This document shows positions 10,590 to 20,857 of a stretch of DNA of 64,000 nt, one piece after another. Made by a program: the position numbers and the translations under genes. The number at the start of each line of letters is the position of its first letter. Positions within the stretch are counted from its first letter, which is position 1. The DNA is taken from positions 35,711,871 through 35,775,870 of the forward strand of contig OX457037.1 of the NCBI GenBank assembly GCA_949752735.1, in the 5' to 3' direction. Origin of the DNA: Lumbricus terrestris. Lineage: Eukaryota > Annelida > Clitellata > Crassiclitellata > Lumbricidae. Under the pieces are notes generated by a model. That model saw only the letters and a program-made list of their open reading frames with translations. It was not told the DNA's origin and did not search any database.

Positions 10590-10780
10590 GCCAGCCAAGA
10601 AATCGATGAATAGGGCCATTCTGGACTGGTTTTTAAACAAGTAGTTAGTAATAAAGTCCCTGAGGGATCCTAAATACCTCGGGGGAAAAAAAATAGTAAT
10701 AATAATGATAATAAATAATAATAATTTCAATTCATATGGTGCCATAACACAACCATACTGCTACAGTGGCACCTTAAATA
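10590..10780 (-). mobile_element. Short interspersed repeat with AAT-rich segment
   Basis: The block 'agtccctgagggatcctaaatacctcggggg' is the reverse complement of a block at about 14027-14062 (gccctgaggtacttc ... cagggactt). The flank 'atggtgccataacacaacc' recurs in altered form near 54887-54910. This suggests a dispersed element, but its ends were not defined. Confidence 0.4.
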
Positions 10781-10891
10781 AGCAGGTTAAGACATGAACA
10801 TGGTTTCAGCTAATCAAGTCATTGCCATCAAACACATTTTGAAAGAGATCATTAAGTTAACAACATAGTCGTAAACTGCTCTAGTACATAC

Positions 10892-11041
10892 ATGTGATTA
10901 TGACCTTGATGTCGGCTGCTGAACCATTAATTCCGAGATTGAGGAAGAAACTTGACCTTCGACCTATCTCAGCCAATGACAGACCATCTCCGGTTGCCAT
11001 AACGTCACTTGCATCAATCACCTCCATTGTATAAGGCGAGC
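10892..11041 (-). CDS. Filamin exon 4 (repeat B end, repeat C start)
   Basis: This is a 150-bp exon with acceptor AAATTCAG right of 11041 and strong donor GTATGT left of 10892. A weaker GTCATA a few codons earlier would break the frame. With the exon upstream it reads EVQGSPYTMEV, the closing turn of a filamin repeat. A linker follows, then the next repeat's opening strands SFFLNLGINGSAADIKVIIT, completed by SPRGV in the next exon. It is phase 1 at both ends. Confidence 0.88.
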
Positions 11042-11571
11042 CTGAATTTAAGACACGAAGACACATTTATCAGCATTTTCAGATTCAAGAAAACAAAAGA
11101 AGTTTTTCAACCTTGACACTACACTTAGAAGCTTCTACCATGTTCTACACAGTACACAATTTATATAGGCCTATACATGGACTTGCAGGTACTCTAGTAT
11201 TTCTGGCAGGTTTGTAGTACTACTGCTCAACTTGATCTTACTGGTGCTTGGCGGCTCTTGTAAGCCTACTTAAAAATATTTCACATAACATTGCATTTAC
11301 AAATTTTTTGACGACTAACCAACTGCTAGTATATAAATGATGGAGCTTGGAGGTGTCATCATGGCATCTGATATTTAGCCAGACTTGTGTCCTTGCTGTC
11401 TAGCCTCTGGAATCTGGATGTCTATTAATATTTCTCTTTGAATAACCATAAGAATATATTTTTTAAATGGATTTCACAGACACAGGGTCCTAACTTACTA
11501 ATCAAAGACTCGTCTGAACTTCAATGCCAACAATGAAATTGGATCCCAAACCTTCAAGCCACACAACTTAC
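11042..11571. other. Filamin intron (0.5 kb)
   Basis: AT-rich sequence with normal splice signals at both ends. I see no repeat or element in it. Confidence 0.6.
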
Positions 11572-11745
11572 CTTGGACTTCAACTCCCGAAAAGTAAACT
11601 CGAATAATGTATGTTCCACTTCCGATTGGATTGAAACTGATGTGGTATCGACTGGGACCCTCGCCCTCGATCTGCGCTGGAACAAATCGACCATTGTAGG
11701 TGATCTCAACGGTCAACTCACCACTGGATGGCTCAGAGGTCTCGA
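11572..11745 (-). CDS. Filamin exon 3 (body of repeat B)
   Basis: This is a 174-bp exon with acceptor TTGTCAG right of 11745 and donor GTAAGT left of 11572. Joined upstream it gives NFSIETSEPSSGELTVEI. A typical filamin core follows: a basic/acidic turn, SRYHISFNPIGSGTY, and a strand ending in VYFSGVEVQ. The position of the usual PTEVG is here NPIGSG, a conservative variant. It is phase 1 at both ends. Confidence 0.9.
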
Positions 11746-11799
11746 CTGACAAATAAACAGTAAACAAATAAAAATATCTGCTCCTCATGACCCAGTGGT

Positions 11800-12130
11800 A
11801 TGCTATCTATCTATGCAATTTATATAACGCCCCTTCAAGGACTCTACTCAGAGGCGCTCCCGACCCAAGCCCGGTCAAAAAGAAAAGTCTTAAGCAGTCT
11901 ATAGAATGTGCCAGGCATGTTCCTAGGGTGGGAACGCAGGTTAGAGGGAAGGTCATTCCAAACGGAAGGGCCAGTGACCGAAAATGCCCTGCTCTGCCTA
12001 GTGACAGGGAGGGCATAAGGAACCATAAAGTCACCTCTAGAGGCCGAGCGCAGAGAATGGCGACCGACTGTACAGTAGTTGAGGTCAAAGTGAAGAACTC
12101 ACGGAGATAATGAGGAGCGGTGCCCAAGAC
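11800..12130 (-). mobile_element. CR1/L2-like LINE 3' end
   Basis: On the minus strand the frame reads RAFSVTGPSVWNDLPSNLR, then FYRLLKTFLFDRAW and VGSASE plus stop. The tail hairpin (ggagcgcctctgagtag ... ggggcgttatataaat) ends at a TATCTATC microsatellite at about 11800. It is 5'-truncated near 12130 and lies in the filamin intron, sense to the gene. Confidence 0.8.
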
Positions 12131-12199
12131 GCAGCGCCAAGCAAAAGAAGTAACCCTGATGTATATATGTATATATATATATATATATATGATTTTAGA

Positions 12200-12335
12200 T
12201 TTAGGATAATGTGTTTTCTGAATATTTTACTATCTTGATCTGAAACTATGAAATATATATATTTATTATAATGTGTGTACACCAAAATGTGGATAGCAAT
12301 TGGTGAAATAAAGAATTTTCTTACCTTATCTCATC
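12200..12335 (+). mobile_element. Repeat with 'TACACCAAAATGCGGATAGC' end, copy 1
   Basis: The end block 'gtgtacaccaaaatgtggatagcaattgg' followed by 'taaagaattttcttacc' recurs at 63340-63402, and in reverse at 28432-28515 and 32670-32735. The recurring end with an AAAGAATATTCTTATC tail marks a dispersed retroelement family whose 5' part is not defined. Confidence 0.55.
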
Positions 12336-12867
12336 GTGTTCACTTCTGAACAATGTCAACTAAATTAGTTCAATCAAACCTAATACAATCCAATTTAACT
12401 AAAACCATACTAATCCAATAAATCTCGTCAAATCTCAACCAATCAACACTTATCTAAATGAAACCAATTAAAACCAACAAATACATCAATCGTATAATTA
12501 AACCCAATTATATCCAATCTTACATAATCTTACACAACTTCCTCTGGAACTGCCTATAATGAGTCAAACAACGTCTGTAACCACAACTTCGGAGAGGAGA
12601 GGCAAAAAGTCTAGCGGCCAAATTACTTCGGTATTATTGAGCAGAAGCATTTGGTATTTGCGTGGCGTGGGGAATGAGTAAATCCCGCAATGCATTGGTT
12701 CTGCCACTATATACCGGTAATATGACATTGGTATTCATCCATTGCTGACACCAGGGATGAATTTTCACAATGGAACATCGGAGCCTCACAATATTTTACA
12801 TATTAATAGGTAATGCATGAATACAGCAACTCAGCAAAAGAATGCATTTAACCGAAAAGGATAGATT

Positions 12868-13022
12868 ATTCGAAAAGACCATCACAGACCCATTTTAAAA
12901 GAACATCATAGACAGACCCATTCCAAAAGACCATCACAGACCCATTCCAAAAGACCCATTCCAAAAGACCATCACAGACCCATTCCAGAAGACCCATTCC
13001 AAAAGACCATTACAGTAGACCA
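12868..13022. repeat. Minisatellite (CCATTCCAAAAGACC type)
   Basis: Irregular tandem copies of a unit containing CAGACCCATTCCAAAAGACC, with 15-bp and 24-bp spacings mixed. Confidence 0.75.
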
Positions 13023-13169
13023 TAAAGAAAGCATGTCATCAACATGTACCAAAGTTGTTGAAATGGTTTTTTTTTACAAATTTCAAGTTTACAAGACAGC
13101 GAGTGCTGCAGCAACTCAAGTGATGCTCCTCAGTCATTTAAACAACAATGCAGATCTGCCCTAGACTAA

Positions 13170-13375
13170 TTGTAATTGTAATTGTACATTTATATAGCGC
13201 CACTTCAAGAGAACTCCTCAGAGGCGCTCCCGACCTGACACCAAACCACAATCAAAGAGAATGGTTTTCAAACGCTTGCGGAAAAGGGGCAAAGAAAGAC
13301 AAAGAAGTTCATTGCGGAGACAGATAGGTAACTTATTCCAGAAAGACGAACCAACCATAGCAAAGAAAAAGACTA
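13170..13375 (-). mobile_element. CR1/L2-like LINE 3' end, young copy
   Basis: The minus strand encodes VGSSFWNKLPICLRNELL, then FRKRLKTILFDCGLVSGRERL and stop, almost identical in residues to the element ending at 8012. The tail hairpin (gggagcgcctctgagga ... ggcgctatataaatg) is followed by an AATTACAATTAC pentamer tail. The very short length implies strong 5' truncation on insertion. Confidence 0.8.
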
Positions 13376-13589
13376 GTGGGTTTTGACATTGATTCCAGTC
13401 TAAGCGTTGCTGGTCATCAATCAAATTGCTCAGGTCCACATACATCAGGGCACAAATGACACTGAAGTCACAAGAGTTCTTTTGTACATTAAATGATGAT
13501 GGCTAAAAATAGGACATTTCAAAATATGAATAACAGACCAGAGATATGGTCCAATGAAATTAGGTCATCAAACAGTAACCATTGTTGAC

Positions 13590-13912
13590 CTCCTAAAGAG
13601 TAGGCTACTTCACTAACTAAAGAGTAGGCTACTTCACTAAGAACACCTAACTAAAGAGTAGGCTACTTCACTAAGAACTAAAGAGTAGGCTACTTCACTA
13701 AGAACACCTAACTAAAGAGTAGGCTACTTCACTAAGAACACCTAACTAAAGAGTAGGCTACTTCACTAAGAACTAAAGAGTAGGCTTCTTCCCTAAGAAC
13801 ACTTAATTAAAGAGTAGGCTACTTCACTCAGAACACCTAACTAAAGAGTAGGCTACTTCACTAAGAACACCTAACTAAAGAGTAGGCTACTTCACTAAGA
13901 ACACCTTTAGAA
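13590..13912. repeat. Minisatellite with 'AAAGAGTAGGCTACTTCACT' core
   Basis: About ten tandem copies of a 34-bp unit that includes AAAGAGTAGGCTACTTCACT, interspersed with shorter 25-bp copies lacking the AACACCT part. The short and long forms alternate irregularly, as expected from unequal exchange. Confidence 0.85.
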
Positions 13913-13989
13913 CTAAGGTACCAACTGATGCTAACCAGGACAGTATGAAACAAGTCCAGTAACATAAAAGTGCACCTGAGATCACTTGA

Positions 13990-14290
13990 CCGTATTATTA
14001 TTATTACTGTTATTACTATTATTTTTTGCCCTGAGGTACTTCACTCCCCCAGGGACTTAGAAGATTATTGTTATTATCCTGGAACAGACGTCTGGTGGGT
14101 CAGGCCTCTTCTTCATGGTGTGAGGCAAAAGCAACTTTGTAAGCGACCAGGTTGTAGCGTTGAATGCAAATATACAGACATTGAAAAAGAAAGATTGATC
14201 TGCATCTCATTATTATTATTTTATTATCATTATCATAATTACTACTACTACCACTACCACCATTTCTATTAATATAATTACTATTATTAA
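13990..14290. repeat. ATT/TTA-rich simple repeats around an interspersed-repeat fragment
   Basis: Runs of TTATTATTA at 13995-14025 and 14208-14285 flank the block near 14027-14062 that matches 10640-10690 in reverse. No gene is seen. Confidence 0.55.
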
Positions 14291-14712
14291 TAAATTTTGG
14301 CTGCCCAAGGTAGAAAAGATCCCACAGGCTTTAAGAGACTAAAACTGGTCCATTGGTTCTCACCTCAAGCGTAGCGCTCAAAAGTGACCCTAAATGCCAT
14401 GGTATAAAAAAAGTTACGTGCAAATTGACAAGCATTATTATTATTAACATACACAAGGTATCAACCAATAGTACGCCGAAACCAAACTATACTCAGATCA
14501 ATATCCAGAAGTTTAGTCCATTAAGACAGATTAACAGGCAGCCTATTATGAATATTTGGATAAGCTAAGCCTATTATGAATATTTGGATAAGCTATTGTA
14601 AAATGAAAGTCATGATAAAGCATGTGACCGAATGGGGCAAGACACAGAATTCCAAATCTAGGTTCAGCAACTGAAGCATCTTCTTTAAAAAGAACAGTGC
14701 CAGTCTTTATAG

Positions 14713-15094
14713 CAGTGGCTCCCAACCTTTTTTGACATTCGGGCCACTTTTCCTAAGTTGGAGGACACGAGGGCCACTTTTTCTTAGTTGAAGGACATTA
14801 GGGAGCCACAAGAACAAAATTTAATTAACTAAAGGCGTATACAACTGCTACAATTGAATCAAAATAGAATGTTATTTTATCTGGACGTTAATAAATCGCA
14901 TCAACTTTCTATTTTGATGTCATTTATTAACGTCCAAATAAAATAATTTTTAATAGAAAAGAATTATATATTCCATCATTGCCAAATTGTCAATTATTAC
15001 ATATATTTTTCTTATTTCATTGAGATGCTGCGGGCGATTTTTGTAGGCCAGGCGGGCCACTTTTGGCCCGTGGGCCACGGGTTGGGAACCGTTG
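14713..15094. mobile_element. hAT-like non-autonomous transposon (382 bp)
   Basis: It starts CAGTGGCTCCCAACCTTTTT and ends with GGGTTGGGAACCGTTG, an inverted repeat of the hAT type. An exact 8-bp target duplication, CTTTATAG, stands at 14705-14712 and 15095-15102. Inside is a second inverted repeat (GGACGTTAATAAAT ... ATTTATTAACGTCC). There is no coding capacity. The end sequence resembles the widely spread hAT/Charlie-type termini. Confidence 0.85.
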
Positions 15095-15407
15095 CTTTAT
15101 AGCATGACCAGAGTCAAACAATCAGATGACATAATTATATTTGAATATAATGAAAAGTAGTTCAGAGAATAAGAACTGATTCACGTAGCCCTGTGTTGAT
15201 CGGCCAGAATTCAAATGGGTTCTAAACATCGAGCCCTAATTTGAAACCAACTCCTTTCCTGAACAGGTAGCCACCACTGCAAATCATTGACATTGTCAAA
15301 AATGATCAAACTAATGCGTGTCTTATATATGAGTACAATTCACAAATACCTCTGCCATTGTTGCGAGCAGAAAAGAGAAAATCAGAAAAAGAAATACACC
15401 AACTGAC

Positions 15408-15551
15408 TTGAGAAATTAGCTCGTCTTTGCGTCATGCTGTTCTCCAGACCATAAACTTTAACTCCTTCCGACAACGGATCGCGTACTCGGACTCTGAACG
15501 GACTTTCCGGAATGTGCTTGCCTTCGTGCAGGATCGAAATGAGCCAGTCAC
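15408..15551 (-). CDS. Filamin exon 2 (repeat A end, repeat B start)
   Basis: This is a 144-bp exon with acceptor TCGTAG right of 15551 and donor GTCAGT left of 15408. After the upstream exon's PNETG it reads DWLISILHEGKHIPESPF, which matches the filamin strand F-G motif (G-E/D-W-x-I-x-V/I-x-x-x-G-x-x-I-P-x-SPF) very closely. It closes repeat A with RVRVRD and opens repeat B with VYGLEN, ending in ANFS. It is phase 1 at both ends. Confidence 0.9.
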
Positions 15552-16295
15552 CTACGACAAACAAACCCTACAGATTCCGGTTGCCCACGGCGTCCTACAT
15601 TTGCCTGTGCCGCCGCCGCTCAGGTGGTGGTTACTCGACCATGACAGCGTGCCTCCTTATCCTGCCCACTGTGCAGACCATTGAGTCTGATCTAGGGGGA
15701 TATGGTTGGTGTGACGGTGAATGAGCCTAGCTCAGTCGGCACATGACTGAGTTTTGGATTGTTGTTAGCTGGGGCAATACAGGGCAACTGAAACATGACA
15801 AGCTGTTAGCAGGTCACCATGGTTCACTGAACATAGAGTAAATATCGAAATGTGTCAGTGCGAAAAATTTGCATTCATTAAGAGCCAATGCTATCTCAAA
15901 CTTTTCTTCACTTGTATGTTGGTTCATCAGGACATCTGTGTGCCTGTATACTTCTGCTGGTCTGCCTGTCACCATGCCCCCACGTCTTTCTGTTAGCCAA
16001 TCAGTCTACCTATCTGCCTGTCTTTCTGTTAGCCAATCAGTCTACCTATTTGCCGTCTTTCTGTTAGCCAATCAGTCTACCTATTTGCCCGTCTTTCTGT
16101 TAGCCAATCAGTCTACCTATTTGCCCACCTGCCTGCCAGGCGGCTGGCCTACCAGCTGTCTTACTATTCGTCAGTCAGTCAGTTTGCCCACCCATCTTTA
16201 CTTAATTATTCATCACTTAGGAATCATAAACCAAACCAGCAATTCACTGCTATCCAGAATAACGCCGATTCAAAACAAAAACAAAACAGACAAAC
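15552..16295. other. Filamin intron (0.7 kb) with a small minisatellite
   Basis: Apart from the four-copy tandem repeat at 15985-16128 I see no element or exon. The sequence near 15560-15720 is relatively GC-rich for the region. Confidence 0.55.
15985..16128. repeat. Minisatellite, four copies of about 36 bp
   Basis: Four tandem units share TCTTTCTGTTAGCCAATCAG followed by TCTACCTATTTGCC. Units differ by one or two bases and a 1-bp indel. Confidence 0.85.
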
Positions 16296-16484
16296 CCGTT
16301 TCATTCGGAGTAAAGTTAGCGGTAAAGACGCCATTCTTCTTCAGCACTTCCACCGGATACTGGTTACCACTCGGAGCCACGGCAAATGCCTGGACCGCTC
16401 CATGGTTGCCATTGCGGGGGTTGACCTGGAATGATGCGTTTGAATGGATGCCAAACGATCTGGCGGATGACATCACCGGTGTTG
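16296..16484 (-). CDS. Filamin exon 1 of the visible series (repeat A)
   Basis: The donor GTTTGT left of 16296 follows ACG-G and joins in phase 1 to the next exon. The translation runs from MSSARSFGIHSNASFQVN through the core to FTANFTPNETG, the hallmark end of a filamin strand. The right end is inferred: the acceptor TTGCCTAG at 16485-16492 gives a phase 1 start and a 189-bp exon like its neighbours. A shorter version starting at 16425 after ATTCCAG would be phase 0 and would lose the opening strand. Confidence 0.78.
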
Positions 16485-16599
16485 CTAGGCAACCGAAGCT
16501 TTACCTGGCAACAATGAGTGTAAGCCATCTAAAATAGTGAGTAAGAAATTAATTTTTAATGGACTAGGATAACAATGGATACCTAATACATATATTAAC

Positions 16600-16800
16600 G
16601 CCTCACGTGGTCTATGCAACAGGAATCAAAAAAGGACTAGACACAGGCAGCCATGGCCGGGAGGCTGTGGGAGCGCCTCTGAGTGATTCATGCAACAGGC
16701 ATTAAAAAAGGACTAGACACATGCAGCCGTGGCCAGGAGGCTGTGGGAGCGCCTCTGAGTAGATTTCTTGAAGGGTGCTATGTGCATCCGTGGAATGAAT
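16600..16800 (+). mobile_element. LINE/SINE tail with an internal 75-bp duplication
   Basis: A block of about 75 bp (from 'atgcaacaggaatcaaaaaagg' to 'gggagcgcctctgagtg') is repeated twice in tandem. The second copy continues into the tail hairpin and an AATGAATTAAATAAATG tail. No RT residues are readable. Confidence 0.65.
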
Positions 16801-18587
16801 TAAATAAATGAACTAGTTAAAAGTCTCATGAAACTTTTAACATATCTTGTCTATTGTGTTCCCAGTTCAAGAATGTAGCAATACTGGCACCATTGAACCA
16901 CGCTTGTAAAGACCAAGTTTCTGGTTCTGCCAAACTGTCTTTTAATCCAATTAATTCGAACACAATGCTCTGTGACATCCATTGGTGCTGAAAATACATA
17001 CCTTTCATCCATCAAGTTGGTATAGTCAGCACAAAATGTTTTACCTGTCAGAAAAATTACAACTTTTGAAGTCACTCTTTCAATTTCGTCTCTCGAATAC
17101 TTTTTAAGACTGTTTGCAGTGTTAATTCTAGGAACCAGTAATCAATCTTTCGCATGTTTCCAGCCTGAATTTCTGCAGACACTGTTATTTTAGTTCATTT
17201 CTTTTCTTATATTTTCTTCATGTAATAAGCTGCGGTCTGTCAACTTAATTTTCTTGAATAAACGAAGTATATATATATAATTATATATACACTTGACTCC
17301 ACTCTTGCTTTTACACAACATAATATTATTTCTGCCGTCTGCAAAACTGCTTTATTTCATGTAAGAGCCATGATGCACATTCGTTCTTACTGGTACGATA
17401 ATGGCCACTTCTACTGCCATTGCTCTATCTCAATCAGGACTGGATAATAATTGCCTTCCTTACTGCACTTAATAAGATCAATAGACAACAGCAACTTGAC
17501 CGAACTTGAGCAGCACTACAGCTGCAGCTTTCTTTGCCCTGTAGCAAACTCTCATATCATCATCTGGTGGAATTCTCTCACATCATTAGCTTCGGGTCTC
17601 TTTCTGCCTCCAGGCAATCTACTGATTTCAAAATGACATTGAATACCACCTGTCAGAAACACTCAACAACCTGCGGAGTACTGACCATTGCTAATTAATT
17701 ATCAGGTCTCTGACTCCCTGCATGTTTTTTAAGAACATCCACTGCTGCATTGCTGTAGCCTTAATTCATTCAGCCCCACCCATGGTGGTCTGTACTAACA
17801 ACCCTTAATCAATAAAGTGTCAGTTTATCAAGCTATATTAAGATGTATGCACTCCAGAGAGCAGTCTGGCAGCTGGAACAATAAAGAGTACATACCTACT
17901 TTCTTACTTTTAACAGATCCATCAATTTCATCCTTCAAGCAGCAACTTTTAAGACTGTTGCCTGAATCCATCGGTCACTTAGTTTTCCTCCTTTCGCTGT
18001 CTACTAATTTTCCTTCCCGGAAGACCATGTCTTTGAGCAAAGTCTGCACATCTGGTATGTTAATTCTTATCATTCATTCATTCATTCATTCATTTGATAA
18101 TTTATTTAACATATCAGGTAAGCCAAAAGTCTCTAATTAATGCTGATTTTTGGAAGAAGTGTTCAGAATTTGGAGCTGGGAGGAAAAGACAGCTTAAAAG
18201 TTGAGAATGATGGATCATCATATTATAAAAGCAAGTACGGTAGGTACAATGCATATTCCTTATTGTAACATTTCCCCCCAAACGGAAACTGGCACTCTCA
18301 CTAACACCATTTGTCTTTACTCCCTCCTCTAGGATATAACCTTTAAGCTTGACCACATAACTTCTCAAATGTTGTCTATTAAAGATCGTCATAATTTTAT
18401 CTCACGTATTCTGCAAAAGCACATCTACAACATGATATTGTATCCTTGCTTTGTTGTGACAGTCTCCATATTAAAAGACATGAATATATCGTCCGTTTAA
18501 ATTGCATCTATGTCAGCTTAGTACTTCTAATAAACGAATTTATTGTTTGATTTTATGTCTTTTCTACCTTTCCTACTTGCAAGACTT

Positions 18588-18806
18588 TAAAACATCCCCC
18601 CATTGGCCTAGGAAAAAGGTTTTTTTAAAGGTTATTTATTCACTGAAATAAGAAAAAACAAAACAATTGCTTGTAGTAACAATTGTTTTTCTTACTTTAT
18701 TCCCTTTTTATTTACTGTAATACTGTTGGGTTGGTGCCAGAAAGGGCATCCGGCCAGGCCATAAAATCCCAAACCGTCTCCCATCATAAATTTCTGGCTA
18801 CCACTG
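18588..18806. mobile_element. hAT MITE family 1, 5'-truncated copy
   Basis: It matches the long form of the family at 39174-39436: cattggcctaggaaaaagg, the AACAATTG core, the 'ttgggttggtgcc...ggcatccggccagg' block and the end TTTCTGGCTACCACTG. The left inverted repeat is missing and the right one is shortened. Confidence 0.7.
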
Positions 18807-19344
18807 TCCTGTGATAATATTAATCAATAAACACCATGTAGCAATGAACAGTTTCACATATCCTAGACAATATTATTTGCAACCTTGACAATATGAGTTG
18901 TCAAACTATCATAACAGTTATGCTATACATAACCTGTAGGGAAGGTATATTTCAATCAATTTTGTCTTACAGGCTGTAACATAGCTTAATAAGAAATTGT
19001 CAGATTAAAAACTGTAGCAAACAGACATTCCAGTGCTTAAAGAACAATGCCTCAGAGTATTATCCTTTATAAACCAACTTAATACGTTTGTGCATGGACA
19101 GTTGGACACTTCTACAAGTAGAGCTTCTACTAAGGGGACCCTCTTAAGATCTAGTACCAGCCAACAGAAGCTTCACTTTGTTTCAAGATCTGCAGTAGAA
19201 TTTGTGCTTCGTTGAAATTCACAGATATCTGAGATAGCAACTTTAGCTGCAGAGAATCATGCTAAGTATAATTTGCAGCAAGACCATCACATTCCCAGTT
19301 AAACACTAATGGGCACTACATGTTAACAAGGGATGGCCATGTAT

Positions 19345-19548
19345 TGTATTTAAACATTTATAAAGCGCCTCTAGTAGGGTGAACGGTTCAGAGGCGCTCC
19401 CAGTGCACAAGGCCCCGTGAGAAGAAGCAGGTTTTGAGAAGAGACAGAGCAGAGGAGAGACTGACAGACAGAAGAGTTGAGCGAACAGAAGGAGACAGAG
19501 AATTCCAGAGAGAAGGGCCAATTGAGACAAGAGATCAAGACTGAGCCA
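19345..19548 (-). mobile_element. CR1/L2-like LINE 3' end, diverged
   Basis: The minus strand encodes IGPSLWNSLSPSVRS, a leucine-rich helix, and SRGLVHWERL plus stop. The hairpin tail (gggagcgcctctgaac ... aggcgctttataaatg) ends at about 19345. Confidence 0.7.
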
Positions 19549-19895
19549 TGTGCCTGCACTTATGTGTAAGTTTCAATAGATGAGCACATTGCCTCATCCT
19601 GCCTTCAGTTATAAATAATGCATAAAATTAGTTCCAGGTAATTGCCACACAGGGTAAGTTGGAGTTTTGATGAGGCTAAGCAAACAAGAAAGGAGGGTGT
19701 TCAACAGCTGAGATTTTCTAGGCTGCACTTACATTCAATTTGCAATCTCACTTAGTTCCAAAACAAAGTCACCATCCATTTGTCAGCAAAAAACTAAATT
19801 TGTAACGACCAGAGTCAGTGACATTCATGAATCCTTCATCAATTGGAAAAGCAATGTATGTTTCATCTAATCACTGCCCAGAGCATTCAACGTAA

Positions 19896-20766
19896 ACTAA
19901 ACACCCAACCTCGCAGCTGACATCAATTGTTCCTAAACACTCAACCACACAGCTGACACCAATTGTTCCTAAACACCCAACCTCACAGCTGACACCAATC
20001 GTTCCTAAACACCCAACCTCACAGCTGACACCAATTGTTCCTAAACACCCAACCTCACAGCTGACACCAATTGTTCCTAAACACCCAACCTCACAGCTGA
20101 CACCAATTGTTCCTAAGCACCCAACCTCACAGCTGACACCAATTGTTCCTAAACACCCAACCTCACAGCTGACACCAATCGTTCCTAAACACCCAACCTC
20201 ACAGCTGACACCAATTGTTCCTAAACACCCAACCTCACAGCTGACACCAATTGTTCCTAAACACCCAACCTCACAGCTGACACCAATTGTTCCTAAACAC
20301 CCAACCTCACAGCTGACACCAATCGTTCCTAAACACCCAACCTCACAGCTGACACCAATTGTTCCTAAACACCCAACCTCACAGCTGACACCAATTGTTC
20401 CTAAACACCCAGCCTCACAGCTGACACCAATTGTTCCTAAACACCCAACCTCACAGCTGACACCAATCGTTCCTAAACACCCAACCTCACAGCTGACACC
20501 AATTGTTCCTAAACACCCAACCTCACAGCTGACACCAATTGTTCCTAAACACCCAACCTCACAGCTGACACCAATTGTTCCTAAACACCCAACCTCACAG
20601 CTGACACCAATCGTTCCTAAACACCCAACCTCACAGCTGACACCAATTGTTCCTAAACACCCAACCTCACAGCTGACACCAATTGTTCCTAAACACCCAA
20701 CCTCACAGCTGACACCAATTGTTCCTAAACACCCAACCTCACAGCTGACACCAATTGTTCCCAAAG
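19896..20766. repeat. 36-bp minisatellite with 144-bp higher-order periodicity
   Basis: About 24 nearly identical 36-bp units containing ACCTCACAGCTGACACCAAT. A variant base (AATCG instead of AATTG) occurs at 20000, 20180, 20324, 20468 and 20612. The last four are exactly 144 bp apart, so the array grew by duplication of a four-unit block. Because 36 is divisible by three, the minus strand stays open for 302 codons from an ATG at 20779 (12-residue repeat with two cysteines, GTIGVSCEVGCL). I regard that as a by-product of the repeat. Confidence 0.95.
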
Positions 20767-20857
20767 TGAATTGAAGCATTCTTCATATAAACATACGGTA
20801 TAAAACCCAAGCTCTGTCTATTGCTGGCAGTGCTAAGAAGAGATAATCTGTGCAGCA

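Larger units (their letters stand above)
4425..10891. other. Filamin intron (6.5 kb) rich in mobile elements
   Basis: The largest visible filamin intron. It contains the piggyBac element, a TG microsatellite, two LINE RT-end clusters (7340-8175 and 10058-10555), a short tailed repeat (9665-9830) and a repeat with AAT tail (10590-10780). The stretch from about 8180 to 9660 shows no element I recognise. Confidence 0.65.
11746..15407. other. Filamin intron (3.7 kb) with LINE ends, minisatellites and a MITE
   Basis: It contains two antisense-free LINE 3' ends in the gene's own orientation (11800-12130 and 13170-13375), a tailed repeat (12200-12335), two minisatellites, ATT-rich runs (13990-14290) and a 382-bp hAT-like element (14713-15094). 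From 12340 to 12860 I see only AT-rich sequence with an ATCCAATC-like rhythm. Confidence 0.65.
620..16484 (-). other. Filamin-like gene, partial (eight exons seen)
   Basis: This is the gene-level entry for eight minus-strand exons: 16296-16484, 15408-15551, 11572-11745, 10892-11041, 4341-4424, 3372-3512, 1341-1508 and 620-763. Filamins are actin-crosslinking scaffold proteins made of about 95-residue immunoglobulin-like repeats. Every exon starts by completing a split codon and ends one base into the next codon, so all junctions are phase 1 and the joined frame is open for 1194 bases (398 codons). The translation shows the repeat signature again and again: a strand ending in PTEVG or PNETG, a Y/F-x-G-x-x-V/I-x-x-SPF/SPW turn, then a V/R-rich strand. 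Four full repeats and the start of a fifth are present. The gene continues past the left edge. No upstream CH-domain exon was recognised before 24 kb, so another filamin-repeat protein is possible, though a true filamin is most likely. Confidence 0.88.

Noticed and set aside
10881..10892. Alternative filamin donor at GTCATA a few codons earlier
   Set aside because: It breaks the phase 1 pattern and the filamin strand. GTATGT at 10891-10886 is stronger and restores IITSPRG.
13590..13912. Possible CRISPR-like array
   Set aside because: Units are direct head-to-tail without unique spacers, and the window is clearly eukaryotic. The same holds for the 36-bp and 35-bp arrays.
16826..17075. Minus-strand frames of 60-74 codons as possible filamin or CH-domain exon
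   Set aside because: They have no filamin or calponin-homology pattern and are out of step with the exon chain.
19871..20779. 302-codon Cys-repeat protein on the minus strand
   Set aside because: The unit length is a multiple of three, so one unit without a stop keeps the whole frame open. There is no signal peptide and no neighbouring exon.
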